DNA of 21,922 bases, from contig DYIG01000006.1 in assembly GCA_020723725.1 (NCBI GenBank), forward strand, positions 1-21,922. The letters run 5' to 3'. The position numbers were made by a program, and so were the translations under genes. Shown here one piece after another: positions 6,100 to 14,481 of the stretch. The notes under the pieces were generated by a model. That model saw nothing but the letters and a program-made list of their open reading frames with translations, searched no databases and was not told the DNA's origin. Every line of letters starts with the position of its first letter. Position 1 is the stretch's first letter. Source of the DNA: Thermaerobacter marianensis (GTDB lineage: Bacteria; Bacillota; Sulfobacillia; DYIH01; DYIG01).

Positions 6100-7299
6100 T
6101 CAGTTCCTCATGTTCATCTTGCTTTCATCCATCCCCTGCATGTCCATGCCTTCCATCTTCATGCCGCCGCCGTGCTCGGCCGGCTTCTGGCCTGCTGCGG
6201 GCTTCAACAAGGGATCGAGCAGCTTCATGTCGCCGAAGGGCTTGGCGCCCTCGTAGGTGATCACCCCGATCAGGCCGCCGGGCTCGACGCCGTTGTTCAC
6301 CGTGTGGTGGAGCTGGTGGCAGTGGAAGACCCACTGGCCGGGGTTGTCGGCAATGAACTCGATGTCGTAGATCTCGCCCGGGTTGACGGTGATCGTGTTC
6401 ATTACCTGGGGATCCTTCACCGGGTGGCCGTCCTTGGCGATGACCCGGAAGTCATGGCCGTGGAGGTGCATCGGGTGCACCAGGTTCGAGATGTTGATCA
6501 GGCGCAGCCGGACCCGGTCGCCCTTTTTCACCTTCAGCGGCTCGTTCATGGTCAAGGGGAAGGCCTTTCCATTGATTGTGAAGTAGATATAGCCCATGTC
6601 CCCCTGGCTGTGGTCCATTTCCATGTCCTTCATGTCCATCCCGGCATCCATGCCGGTCCAAGCGCCAAGCATCCAGACCTCGTCCTTGTCAAACTTGGGC
6701 TGCCCTTCCGGATTCTGCGGATCGATGATCAGGGCGCCGTACATCCCGGCGTCGATCTGCTCGATGGAATTCTGGTGTGAGTGGTACATGTAGGTCCCGG
6801 CGTGGGGGGCGACGAACTCATAGGTAAAGCTCTCCCCCGGCTGGATCGGGTTCTGGGAGAGAGGCGGCACCCCGTCCATGCCGGCCGACAGGTGCATGCC
6901 GTGGAAGTGGATCGCCGTCGGCTCCTTCAATTCGTTCTTGAAGGTGATCTTCACCGTGTCCCCTTCGGTGAAGCGGAGCAGCGGCCCGGGGGTCTTCCCG
7001 TCGAAAGCGAAGGTCTTGACGGTCACACCGGGCGCAATCTCCTGTCGGCTCTCCTTGATCGCGATCGTCCGTTCAAAAACCTTGCCCGTCGGCTTGATCG
7101 CGTCGGTCTCCGGAAGCGCGGGCAGCTTGCGCAGTTCCGTTGTCGTAAGGGGAACGGCCTCCGCGGCCCTGCCCGTGCCCGCCAGTTGGGCGCCCCGGGT
7201 GGCGAGGAGGTAGCCGCCCACGGCCAGCACCACCACGGCGAGGACAATAACGGCGGGGATCCACCTGTTACGGTTCGTTTCGATGTTTGATTGGCTCAC
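6100..7299 (-). CDS. Membrane-anchored multicopper oxidase with Met-rich tail
   Basis: 399-residue cupredoxin-type oxidase, likely acting outside the membrane on Cu(I) or another reductant. The GTG start follows an AAGGAGG ribosome site by 9 bases. An N-terminal membrane helix (about 13-33) is followed by copper motifs HFH (131-133), HSH (173-175), HPMHLHGH (275-282) and HCHQLHH (326-332). A Met/His-rich loop (216-230) and a Met-rich tail (380-397) suggest copper binding, as in copper-tolerance oxidases. At the position five residues after the last His, where Met or Leu is usual for the type 1 site, I read Gly337. G+C content and codon use are clearly higher than in rny and recA, which supports transfer. 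No copper transporter is adjacent. Confidence 0.92.
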   Translation of the reverse strand: MSQSNIETNRNRWIPAVIVLAVVVLAVGGYLLATRGAQLAGTGRAAEAVPLTTTELRKLPALPETDAIKPTGKVFERTIAIKESRQEIAPGVTVKTFAFDGKTPGPLLRFTEGDTVKITFKNELKEPTAIHFHGMHLSAGMDGVPPLSQNPIQPGESFTYEFVAPHAGTYMYHSHQNSIEQIDAGMYGALIIDPQNPEGQPKFDKDEVWMLGAWTGMDAGMDMKDMEMDHSQGDMGYIYFTINGKAFPLTMNEPLKVKKGDRVRLRLINISNLVHPMHLHGHDFRVIAKDGHPVKDPQVMNTITVNPGEIYDIEFIADNPGQWVFHCHQLHHTVNNGVEPGGLIGVITYEGAKPFGDMKLLDPLLKPAAGQKPAEHGGGMKMEGMDMQGMDESKMNMRN

Positions 7300-7389
7300 G
7301 TTGAAGAACCTCCTTTTTCGGCTCTATCTACGATGCATTTTAATAGGCCGATATAGAGATTTTGTGGAGGTCGGCGCTGGTGATCCTGC

Positions 7390-7560
7390 TCACCACCCGT
7401 CAGTCGGCACCAGGTAGCTGCGGGACCGGAGGGCGTAGCGGAAGACGGGCTTCTCTGAAGCTATTTCCGCCCGGGCGTTGACGTGGCCATGGCCGACCCT
7501 GGCCCCGTAGCGGCGGGCCCAAGCGGGGACTAGCCCCTAGCGTATGAGGATCCCGGCGCA
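7390..7560 (-). pseudogene. Broken SRAP (YedK/HMCES-like) gene fragment
   Basis: The minus strand reads GLVPAWA, then VNARAEIASEKPVF, then YLVPTDG. This is the core of SOS-response-associated peptidase (SRAP) proteins, which crosslink to abasic sites in single-stranded DNA (compare WGLxPxWA, NARAET, CLxPADGFYEW). The expected Trp before GLVP is a TAG stop (7537-7539), and a TGA at 7390-7392 ends the frame right after DGW. The N-terminal catalytic Cys region and the C-terminal half are missing. It is a gene relic, sharing the G+C-rich composition of the island. Confidence 0.65.
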
Positions 7561-7683
7561 ACCCCCTCCGGTGCTGCGGGGCGTTGTCGGCGCGCCCGGG
7601 TCGAGCCGACTAGAGTTCCACCCAAGGTGGCCGAGGTGATCACGTCCAGCCTGTGGCGGAACTGTTGGCCCGGAGGAAGGCGG

Positions 7684-8029
7684 CTTGTCCAGCCGACCTT
7701 GAGCCACCGCCAGAACCATTTTCTCGAACTCATCCTCGGCGGTGTTCAGCTCAAAACCGTTGAGGGGGAGAAAGACGGCGGCAACCGCCGCGCCCACGCG
7801 CTTGTTGCTATCCACAAAAGGGTGGTTCTGAACGATGTGAAACAGATACGCGGCCGCCATCTCGAAAAGATCGCGGTGGAAGCGCACGTCACCGGCGCCG
7901 ATAGCAGGCATGGCCAGTGCGGAAACGAGCATGTTTCATGTCGCGGATCCTAATAAGGCCCCCGTACCGCTGAATCTGGTCACAGTGGATCTCCAGAACC
8001 TCATCGAGGGTGAGAAAGAGCGGGTCCAC
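7684..8029 (-). pseudogene. Frameshifted Doc-type (Fic fold) toxin gene
   Basis: Doc toxins are Fic-fold kinases that inactivate elongation factor Tu. A GTG at 8027-8029 opens a frame reading DPLFLTLDEVLEIH and then QRYGG and RIRD, the standard Doc N-terminus. One extra base at 7933 shifts the frame, and the rest (SALAMPA, then the Fic motif HPFVDSNKRVG, then FLPLNGFEL and AVAQGRLDK) continues from the ATG at 7930-7932. The Fic motif has Ser where Gly is usual. After GRLDK homology ends and the frame runs into the SRAP relic. An upstream frame ending GDRLAE and TGA (stop at 8033-8035) could be the tail of a lost antitoxin, but too little remains to name it. The toxin is almost certainly inactive. 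Confidence 0.75.
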
Positions 8030-8118
8030 AGCTCACTCGGCCAGGCGGTCGCCCCTCGGCACCTTGCATCTGAACCTTTTTGACCGGGCCTTATAACATA
8101 AGCTTTTTCACAACGCTT

Positions 8119-9141
8119 CTAAATTTCGTCGCTAGTTGAAGCGCTTTGTACAGCCCCAATATTGAAAGACTCCCTAACCCTTGCTTCAATAGTAGCAGCA
8201 ATTGCGGGATTCTGCCTCAGGTAGTCACGGGCATTCTCTCGCCCCTGCCCCAGCCGTTCATCACCAAATGAATACCAGGCCCCGGTCTTATTTATGATGC
8301 CGATTTCGACCCCCATGTCGATAAGGTCCCCTTCGCGTGATATCCCTGTGCCATAAATAAGATCAAATTCAGCCTGCTTGAAGGGCGCGGCGAGTTTATT
8401 TTTAACAACCTTCGCTCGGACACGTATGCCGAGTGTGTCCGCACCCTGTTTCAGAGACTCTACCCTGCGAACATCAATACGTACGGTGGAATAGAATTTC
8501 AACGCCCGACCTCCGGTGGTCACCTCCGGGTTGCCAAACATGACCCCGACCTTCTCGCGGATCTGGTTGATAAAGACAACCGCCGTACGTGACTTGCTTA
8601 TCGCCCCGGTAAGTTTCCTCAATGCCTGGGACATCAGCCTTGCCTGGAGACCCACATGAGCGTCACCCATTTCCCCCTCAATCTCTGCACGGGGAACAAG
8701 CGCGGCTACCGAATCGACAACCACCACATCAATGGCGCCGCTGCGAACCAGTGCCTCTGCTATTTCCAGGGCCTGTTCGCCTGTATCCGGTTGGGAAACC
8801 AACAGATTCTCAACATCGACCCCCAACCTTCCGGCATAAAGGGGGTCAAGTGCGTGTTCAGCGTCAATAAAAGCAGCGACACCTCCCAGTTTCTGAGCCT
8901 CTGCGATAACATGGAGCGCTACGGTGGTCTTGCCGGACGATTCCGGTCCGTAAATCTCAGTTATACGGCCGCGGGGAATTCCACCAACGCCCAGAGCCAT
9001 GTCCAATGCTAGCGAACCAGTCGAGACTACCTCAATCCCGAACCGGGCACTGGACTCCCCTAATCGCATAATGGACCCCTTGCCAAACTGCCTCTCAATT
9101 TGGGCAAGTGCTATGTCAAGAGCCTTCTGTTTTTCTAACAA
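8119..9141 (-). CDS. recA: Recombinase RecA
   Basis: Strand-exchange ATPase of homologous recombination and SOS induction, 340 residues. Walker A is GPESSGKT (residues 65-72), followed by [18 protein letters not shown], and the L2/DNA-binding block with [23 protein letters not shown] chose the TTG at 9139-9141 because it lies 7 bases after a perfect GGAGG (9149-9153) and gives the usual start [11 protein letters not shown]; a TTG eight codons upstream has no ribosome site and would translate through this one. In related Firmicutes recX commonly follows recA; here the accessory island follows instead. No convincing terminator is seen after the stop. Confidence 0.98.
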   Translation of the reverse strand: MLEKQKALDIALAQIERQFGKGSIMRLGESSARFGIEVVSTGSLALDMALGVGGIPRGRITEIYGPESSGKTTVALHVIAEAQKLGGVAAFIDAEHALDPLYAGRLGVDVENLLVSQPDTGEQALEIAEALVRSGAIDVVVVDSVAALVPRAEIEGEMGDAHVGLQARLMSQALRKLTGAISKSRTAVVFINQIREKVGVMFGNPEVTTGGRALKFYSTVRIDVRRVESLKQGADTLGIRVRAKVVKNKLAAPFKQAEFDLIYGTGISREGDLIDMGVEIGIINKTGAWYSFGDERLGQGRENARDYLRQNPAIAATIEARVRESFNIGAVQSASTSDEI

Positions 9142-9166
9142 GTCCTCGCCTCCATTCTTTTCCAAT

Positions 9167-9195
9167 ACAGTAAACTATTTTCTAACCATTTTCAA
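9167..9195 (-). promoter_or_regulatory. Candidate recA promoter
   Basis: On the minus strand TTGAAA (9190-9195) is 17 bases from TACTGT (9167-9172) in the A+T-rich gap between thpR and recA. The -10 is weak. No Firmicute LexA box (CGAAC-N4-GTTCG) was found here, so SOS control is not shown. Confidence 0.4.
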
Positions 9196-9224
9196 GCCAT
9201 CATTTAATTATTTTTTTGCCAAAA

Positions 9225-9776
9225 TTATTTAAGTACAAAACGATCAAGAACTGTGTAAACAGGCCCGGATGGGGTAAGCACACTTTTAAACAGACAAAAC
9301 TGCTCCACTGGTATCTCCCCCCATAACCTGCCACGGGCGGTGCTAATCGCGGAAAGGACACCTTCCCGGCTCGCGGGATAGCGGAAGCGTCCTACCGTCA
9401 CATGAGGCCGAAACGGCCTAACCTCATCAGGCCAGCCAAGGGGCAGCAATGCGGAATTTATAGATTCATATAATCCCTTGAGACCATTCCCCTTGACACC
9501 AACCCAAACCACCTTGGGGTCACCACGATCAGGGAAAACACCCGCCCCTTCTACATTAATTAAAAAGGGGCTGTGTCTCAATGCCACACCTGATAACATA
9601 CGAGCAATCCCTGTGGCCTGACTGTTGGAAATCTCGTCGAGGAATCTGAGGGTTATGTGAAGGTTGTGACCTTCGACCCATTTTACTCCGGGGAGCCCTC
9701 CGGCCAGACCGCCCGCCCAGGTAGATATATCCCTATTCACCTTACCCTCAATCGGAATGCCCACAAAGGCCCGCAT
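9225..9776 (-). CDS. thpR: RNA 2',3'-cyclic phosphodiesterase (2H family, ThpR/LigT)
   Basis: 183-residue 2H phosphoesterase that opens 2',3'-cyclic phosphates on RNA ends. The two catalytic HxT motifs are HIT (40-42) and HVT (125-127), at the spacing of the family. The N-terminus MRAFVGIPI is typical. The start lies inside the last codons of cinA (29-base overlap), so the two are probably co-translated; a G-rich stretch (GGAGGGGGG) precedes it but is rather far away. A cinA-thpR-recA order is common in Firmicutes. The physiological substrate in bacteria is unsettled. Confidence 0.92.
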   Translation of the reverse strand: MRAFVGIPIEGKVNRDISTWAGGLAGGLPGVKWVEGHNLHITLRFLDEISNSQATGIARMLSGVALRHSPFLINVEGAGVFPDRGDPKVVWVGVKGNGLKGLYESINSALLPLGWPDEVRPFRPHVTVGRFRYPASREGVLSAISTARGRLWGEIPVEQFCLFKSVLTPSGPVYTVLDRFVLK

Positions 9777-10995
9777 CCCCTGAGCAAAGACCCCCCTCCG
9801 AAAGCCTATCCGGCACGTGCAGGCAGTCCCACAGAAAAGTAAGGGCCTCCTGGGCCGCCCATTTTTTTACGGTATCCCTGTCACCCGGGAACACGCGGTG
9901 GCGCCACCAAATACCCTCGGGGGCTGCCAAACCGAAGTATACGGTTCCAACAGGCTTACCGGGGGTGGCCCCTTCGGGGCCAGCTATGCCCGTGATCGCA
10001 ACCCCGATATCGGCACCTGAAAGACGCTTAACGCCCACCGCCATAGCTTCCGCAGTCTGCCTGCTAACAGCGCCCCACTCTTTAAGGGTCTTTCCCGGCA
10101 CATCAAGAAGGCATTCTTTCGCCTCATTGGCGTAGACGACCGCACCAAGCTGGAAGTAAGCCGAGCTCCCTGAGACCGCGGTAATTCGATGACCGACCAA
10201 ACCGCCGGTACAGGATTCGGCAAGCGCCACTCTCAAACCTCTTTCCCTCAAAACGTTTCCCACCGCCTGCTCAAGTGTTTCCTCATTGGCGCCGAAGACT
10301 CGCCAGGCAAGCCGCTCTCGGATGGCACGTTCAACGGGGTTAATCATGGATAGGGCATCTTCCTGGCTATCGGCTTTGGAGGTAATTCTGATGACGACTT
10401 CACCAGGGTGAGCGCTAAATGATATAACAGGGTTACCACCCGTAAAATCGCTCCAAGTTGGCAGGGCAACCCGGGTCTCTTCCTCTACTGCGGATTCCCT
10501 TAGCCCACATACCTTTAGGGACCGGGATAAAATGACCTTACCCTTTCTCCCGGGAAGACTCCCCAGTAAAGGCAAGACTTCGGTTTGAAGTACGGACCTC
10601 ATCTCAGAAGGGGGGCCGGGGAGCGCAATAATCAATTTCGAGTCGATTTTAAGTGCAAACGGAAGGGCCGTGCCAACCATATTCTTTAAAAGCCTGGCCT
10701 CTTCAGGGGGCATCCCTTTTTTGCCGGGGAGTTTCAGACCGCAGACCTCGGCAATTGCTTCCCGAGTCAGATCATCCGCCGTTAGCCCAAGTCCGCCTGT
10801 CGTTATTACGATATCGGACCTGCCAAGGGCCGTGGTCAACGCATCGATAATGGTTTTGAGGTTGTCGCCTACTGTTACGTGGTACCGAACCTCTATGCCA
10901 ATTGAGGATATTGAAGATGCGATTGCCGGGGCATTACTATCCACGGTCTGACCGAGTAATAACTCGGTTCCGATGGTTAGCACCTCGGCAATCAT
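9748..10995 (-). CDS. cinA: CinA competence/damage-inducible protein (MoCF plus PncC domains)
   Basis: 415 residues from the ATG at 10993-10995, which follows GGAGG by 5 bases; a TTG 12 bases upstream falls within the ribosome site. The N-terminal MoCF-like half (AEVLTIGTELLLGQ, TTGGLGLTADDLTREA, ALPGPPSEM) is an ADP-ribose/CoA-type pyrophosphatase domain in studied CinA proteins. The C-terminal half is a nicotinamide-nucleotide amidase (PncC) with AESCTGGL and AITGIAGPEG. Two oddities are visible in the N-terminal half: GLGPTxDD reads GLGLTADD, and about 30 residues expected between TREAIAEVCGL and the VGTA block are absent. The stop overlaps thpR. Confidence 0.93.
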   Translation of the reverse strand: MIAEVLTIGTELLLGQTVDSNAPAIASSISSIGIEVRYHVTVGDNLKTIIDALTTALGRSDIVITTGGLGLTADDLTREAIAEVCGLKLPGKKGMPPEEARLLKNMVGTALPFALKIDSKLIIALPGPPSEMRSVLQTEVLPLLGSLPGRKGKVILSRSLKVCGLRESAVEEETRVALPTWSDFTGGNPVISFSAHPGEVVIRITSKADSQEDALSMINPVERAIRERLAWRVFGANEETLEQAVGNVLRERGLRVALAESCTGGLVGHRITAVSGSSAYFQLGAVVYANEAKECLLDVPGKTLKEWGAVSRQTAEAMAVGVKRLSGADIGVAITGIAGPEGATPGKPVGTVYFGLAAPEGIWWRHRVFPGDRDTVKKWAAQEALTFLWDCLHVPDRLSEGGLCSGDAGLCGHSD

Positions 10996-11021
10996 ACTGA
11001 CCTCCAAAGTTTCTTCAGCCG

Positions 11022-12556
11022 TTAGGCCACATTATCAATTCCGGATAGCGGCAATGCGAGCTGCATTTCCTTGGCAGCTCCACTTAGGTCTATCATTTCC
11101 CTGAGTTCCTGGCCATTCAAGGACTCCCGTTCATAGAGCCGATGCGCAACTTCCTTCATGAGATGGCTCCGCTGCTCGATGATCTCCCTGGCTCTTCTCT
11201 CCTGGGCCGAAGTGATTTCCGTCATCACTTCATGAAGCAGGCCGTCCGGGATGGTGTCTTCACTGACGGCGCCCAATCTGGACATGCCTGAGAATACGTA
11301 TTTCCTGGTCAATTCCAGGGCCTGTTGGTAATCCCCAGTGGCACCGGTGCTACGGCTGCCCAGGAGGAGCTCCTCGGCGACGGCGCCAGACAGGCATCGG
11401 CATATCTCGTCCTCAAGGTATTCTCGAGTATATAGATACATATCGCTACCCGGGGTCTGCCGAACAAAGCCGAGCGCCATCCCCGCGAGGCAACCGTTAT
11501 ATTTGAAACCGAGCCGGGTCTCAGAATCTCTCCCACCACGGCATGGCCCGCTTCGTGAACAGCAATGCGGTACCGCTCCTCATTCCCCGGTCGCCGATCC
11601 AGTTTTTCGCCCATGATGACTTTATCTATAGCCTCAATGAAATGCTGAGCAGTTATCTCCTTTTCGCCACTACGCATCGCCAGAATCGCAGCTTCATTAG
11701 CCAGGCTTTCCAGATGCGCACCAGAGAAACCAAAGGCCTCTTTCGCTATCTGATCAAGGTCAACATCTGCGGCGAGTGGTTTGTTACGAGTGTGCAAGGC
11801 CAGTATCTGCCGCCGACCCTCTCGGTCAGGGAGATCCACCCGCACCACACGGTCGAAACGCCCCGGACGCATGAGGGCTTCATCAAGCAGGTCGGCGCGG
11901 TTTGTAGCCCCTATCACCAGCACACGAATCTCGTCATCAACCGATAGCCCGTCCATCTCCACTAACAACTGGTTGAGCGTCTGATCGTATTCAAGGTGGT
12001 TCTGGTGCTTTCCACGACGACCACCCATTACCTCAATCTCGTCAATGAACACAATTGCACTGTCTTTTTTTTCGCGGCGGGAGAGGTCGCGGGCCTTACG
12101 GAAAATCTCCCTGACCCGTTGCGCACCCACCCCCGCGTAAACCTCAATAAACTCCGAACCAGAGGTTGCCAAAAATACCGAACCGGTATAGTTAGCCGCC
12201 GCTTTGGCCAGCATCGTCTTCCCGGTCCCTGGGGGCCCTGTCAAAAGAATACCTTTTAGAGGCCTGATGCCCAGGTGTTTTACCGTATCCTGATTGGCTA
12301 TGAAATCCAGGGCCTCTAACAACTCCTTCTTGGCTGCCCCTTGCCCCCCAATGTCGTTGAAGGTCACAGGCGGTATGGATCCGGATGATCCGGCAACCAC
12401 AGGGGCAAAACGCCGGTCAAGACCGGGGATGCCAGTCGTCCGGAATAAAAAGAAGACCAGCGCCGCCAGGAGAAGCATCGGCAGGAGGTTAATGCCGTTA
12501 ATAAACAGGAATATGATCCCTGCAAGTCCGAGGCCGATTACTATTTCCTTATTCAA
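11022..12556 (-). pseudogene. Small FtsH-like membrane AAA metalloprotease, broken by one frameshift
   Basis: An FtsH relative whose two membrane helices (about 4-20 and 23-38) are separated by only a few residues, so the usual extracytoplasmic domain is absent. Then come the AAA module with Walker A GPPGTGKT (107-114), Walker B FIDEIE (160-165), second region of homology GATNR through MRPGRFD, and the zinc motif HEAGHA. At 11481-11484 the frame changes within a run of G: upstream reads VASRG, downstream resumes MALGFV and GDYQQAL (third zinc ligand) in another frame. Adding one G would restore a full protease. The TTG start (12554-12556) overlaps the upstream TGA. The break could be real, a base error, or programmed slippage; it is annotated as broken for that reason. 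Confidence 0.8.
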
Positions 12557-13116
12557 CGACTCAACCCCCTAACCTGAAAGGCACCCGGCCTGTTGGCCGA
12601 ATCCTCTATACGGGGCAAAAGTTCATAAAGATAACGGTCCCCGCGTTTCAACTGAACATAAAGGAAGCGTGTATCTACAAAGAACTTGGCCTCATCCAAA
12701 CCAAGCCCCTTAGCTTGTTTTTGCAACTCTTGGGACATGTCGGAAAACCGCCCCGTCGCCAGTGCCTCCTGAAGGGTCAGGTGTAGCTTGTAGAAGTCAT
12801 CCACCAGCCGTGAATCCCGGTTATCCTGAATATCAAGGATAAAGGACTGGGTTTCCAGGATTTCCTGCGCCCCCTTCTCCAGAGCAAGGTAGGTTTCCCG
12901 GAGATTAACCACAGGGGCCAGTTTAACCTTTAATTCAATGTGGCCGTCACGTGCTGCCACCCGGAAGTCCCGCACGTCCTTTCGAGACTCATAGAACCTT
13001 GTAAGCGGCTGATCCACACGGCTATAGCGATAAAGGTGGCTCAGCCCAAGCAGGGCAGCCAGTCCAACCGCAAAGAATATAAGCACTAAGGGCAACCGTA
13101 CACCCTGAAGTTGCAT
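12553..13116 (-). CDS. Unknown single-pass membrane protein coupled to the FtsH-like protease
   Basis: I do not recognise this 187-residue protein. It has one N-terminal membrane helix (about 8-27) with few charges before it, then a hydrophilic mixed-charge domain rich in helices (for example around residues 75-135) and no cysteine or obvious catalytic motif. The ATG follows AAGGGGG by 9 bases. Its TGA overlaps the TTG of the FtsH-like gene, a sign of coupled translation. A reasonable guess is an accessory or substrate-presenting partner of the protease, replacing the lost extracytoplasmic domain. That is inference from position only. Confidence 0.75.
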   Translation of the reverse strand: MQLQGVRLPLVLIFFAVGLAALLGLSHLYRYSRVDQPLTRFYESRKDVRDFRVAARDGHIELKVKLAPVVNLRETYLALEKGAQEILETQSFILDIQDNRDSRLVDDFYKLHLTLQEALATGRFSDMSQELQKQAKGLGLDEAKFFVDTRFLYVQLKRGDRYLYELLPRIEDSANRPGAFQVRGLSR

Positions 13117-13231
13117 TTATACTAACCCCCTTGTTAGAGAAAAACAGGCGTAAAACGGGTTATACAAATTATATAATTATTTATCAGAAAAAGATTTCGG
13201 CAAACTCCGCCACATTTCTCGAAAAATGCCC

Positions 13232-14416
13232 CTAATTGATTATTGTGACTTTTATCGGTTTGCCAGGGTAATCCCCTTCGACTTTATATACAGACAAGCC
13301 TTCCAATGAAAAGGTGTTATCGCCTTTATTATCGAAGGCAATTCTTCCCGTCACACCCTCAAAAACAGGGATTTCGCGGATGGAATTCAAAACATCGTGT
13401 CTTTGGGGCACGCCCCCCCTGTCCGAAACATAAAGAATGGCCTGTAACATCAAATTTGCAGAATCATAGGAAAGAGCGGCAAGTGCATCCGGCTGAACAC
13501 CAAACATCATAAAATACCTCTGCGCCCAGGTTCGTCCCCTGTTGGAATCGGTGAATTCATTCGACAAGGAAGTCAAATATACCTCCCCGCCAGAAGACAG
13601 AGATATGCGATAAAATGCTGGCGAATCAAGGCCATCACCGCCCACGAAAACCGCTTTTACACCCTGACGCCGGATTTCGACAAGCAGAGGCCCGCCCTCC
13701 GCAAATGTCCCTCCGAAGAAAACGAGTTCGGGGCCTGCATCCTTTATGCTGCTTACCAGGTCACGAAAGTCCCGCGACCCACGGGCAATGCCGGAATACC
13801 CCAAAACCTTCAGGCCACGGCCTTCAATTCGCTTCTTGAACAGGTCGGCAAAGCCCTGCCCATACAGTGTCCTGTCATGCACTATCCACGCGGTTCGAAC
13901 TCGCAACTTTTCGACCAGAAGCGCCAAGACATCGACCTGTTCTTCATCACGCGGACCTATCCGAAAGACAACGGGGAGCTGGCGTTCCGTAAGCTGTGGG
14001 GAGGTAGCGGCGACAGACAGGAACGGTATCCCCGCCTGGTTATACCTCTCCGATGCTGGAACGGCGGCCGCTGAGTCAAAATGACCTATAACCCCGATTA
14101 CGGAAGGGTCCGATGTTATCAGCTCCGCGTTTGCCACCGCCCTGTCAGGGTGCCCCTCATCATACGGTACAACCCCTACGCTTAACCCGGCATCATCCAG
14201 GGCAGGTATCTTTTCATCCAAAGCCATCATGATACCGTTTAAGATAGCCTGGCCGCGGTCTTTGAGAGGGCCGCTCAAAGGGACCTGAACGGCTAACTTC
14301 AGTCCCTCCTTCTTCTGGCGTTCCACAGCGGTCTTTGTGCACCCCAGGGGAACAACACAAATGGCCAACAAAATAAGGGATAACACCCTTGGAACAAATA
14401 TCTGCGCACGTTTCAA
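13232..14416 (-). CDS. Orphan Leu/Ile/Val-type ABC binding lipoprotein
   Basis: 394-residue type I periplasmic-binding protein, the LivJ-like group that captures branched-chain amino acids, amides or other small ligands. I chose the TTG at 14414-14416, which lies 6 bases after AAGGGGGT and gives a compact lipoprotein signal: MKRAQ, a hydrophobic stretch, then lipobox PLGC with Cys26. Upstream GTG and ATG starts lack ribosome sites and would lengthen the signal. Family blocks include VQVPLSGPLKDRG, VIGHFDSAAAVPASE, and LSYDSANLMLQA. No permease or ATPase genes are near, so it may serve a transporter elsewhere or act as a sensor. It is 65 bases after lipA, likely in the same transcript. The ligand is not readable. 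Confidence 0.9.
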   Translation of the reverse strand: MKRAQIFVPRVLSLILLAICVVPLGCTKTAVERQKKEGLKLAVQVPLSGPLKDRGQAILNGIMMALDEKIPALDDAGLSVGVVPYDEGHPDRAVANAELITSDPSVIGVIGHFDSAAAVPASERYNQAGIPFLSVAATSPQLTERQLPVVFRIGPRDEEQVDVLALLVEKLRVRTAWIVHDRTLYGQGFADLFKKRIEGRGLKVLGYSGIARGSRDFRDLVSSIKDAGPELVFFGGTFAEGGPLLVEIRRQGVKAVFVGGDGLDSPAFYRISLSSGGEVYLTSLSNEFTDSNRGRTWAQRYFMMFGVQPDALAALSYDSANLMLQAILYVSDRGGVPQRHDVLNSIREIPVFEGVTGRIAFDNKGDNTFSLEGLSVYKVEGDYPGKPIKVTIIN

Positions 14417-14481
14417 ACGCCCGACCCCCTTAATCATAAATAGGGGCACGGTCCTTGAGGTATTCACTTTTGCACAACACT

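Noticed and set aside
5926..6780. 284-codon plus-strand frame opposite the copper oxidase
   Set aside because: It mirrors the G+C-rich oxidase gene, has no family motifs and is rich in His/Val from reversed codons; the minus-strand gene carries all copper motifs.
9142..9224. LexA box before recA
   Set aside because: No CGAAC-N4-GTTCG or close variant in the gap.
13117..13231. Terminator and promoter between the binding lipoprotein and the unknown membrane protein
   Set aside because: A TATAAT and weak stems are present, but no -35 fits and the stems are only 3-5 bp without a proper T-run.
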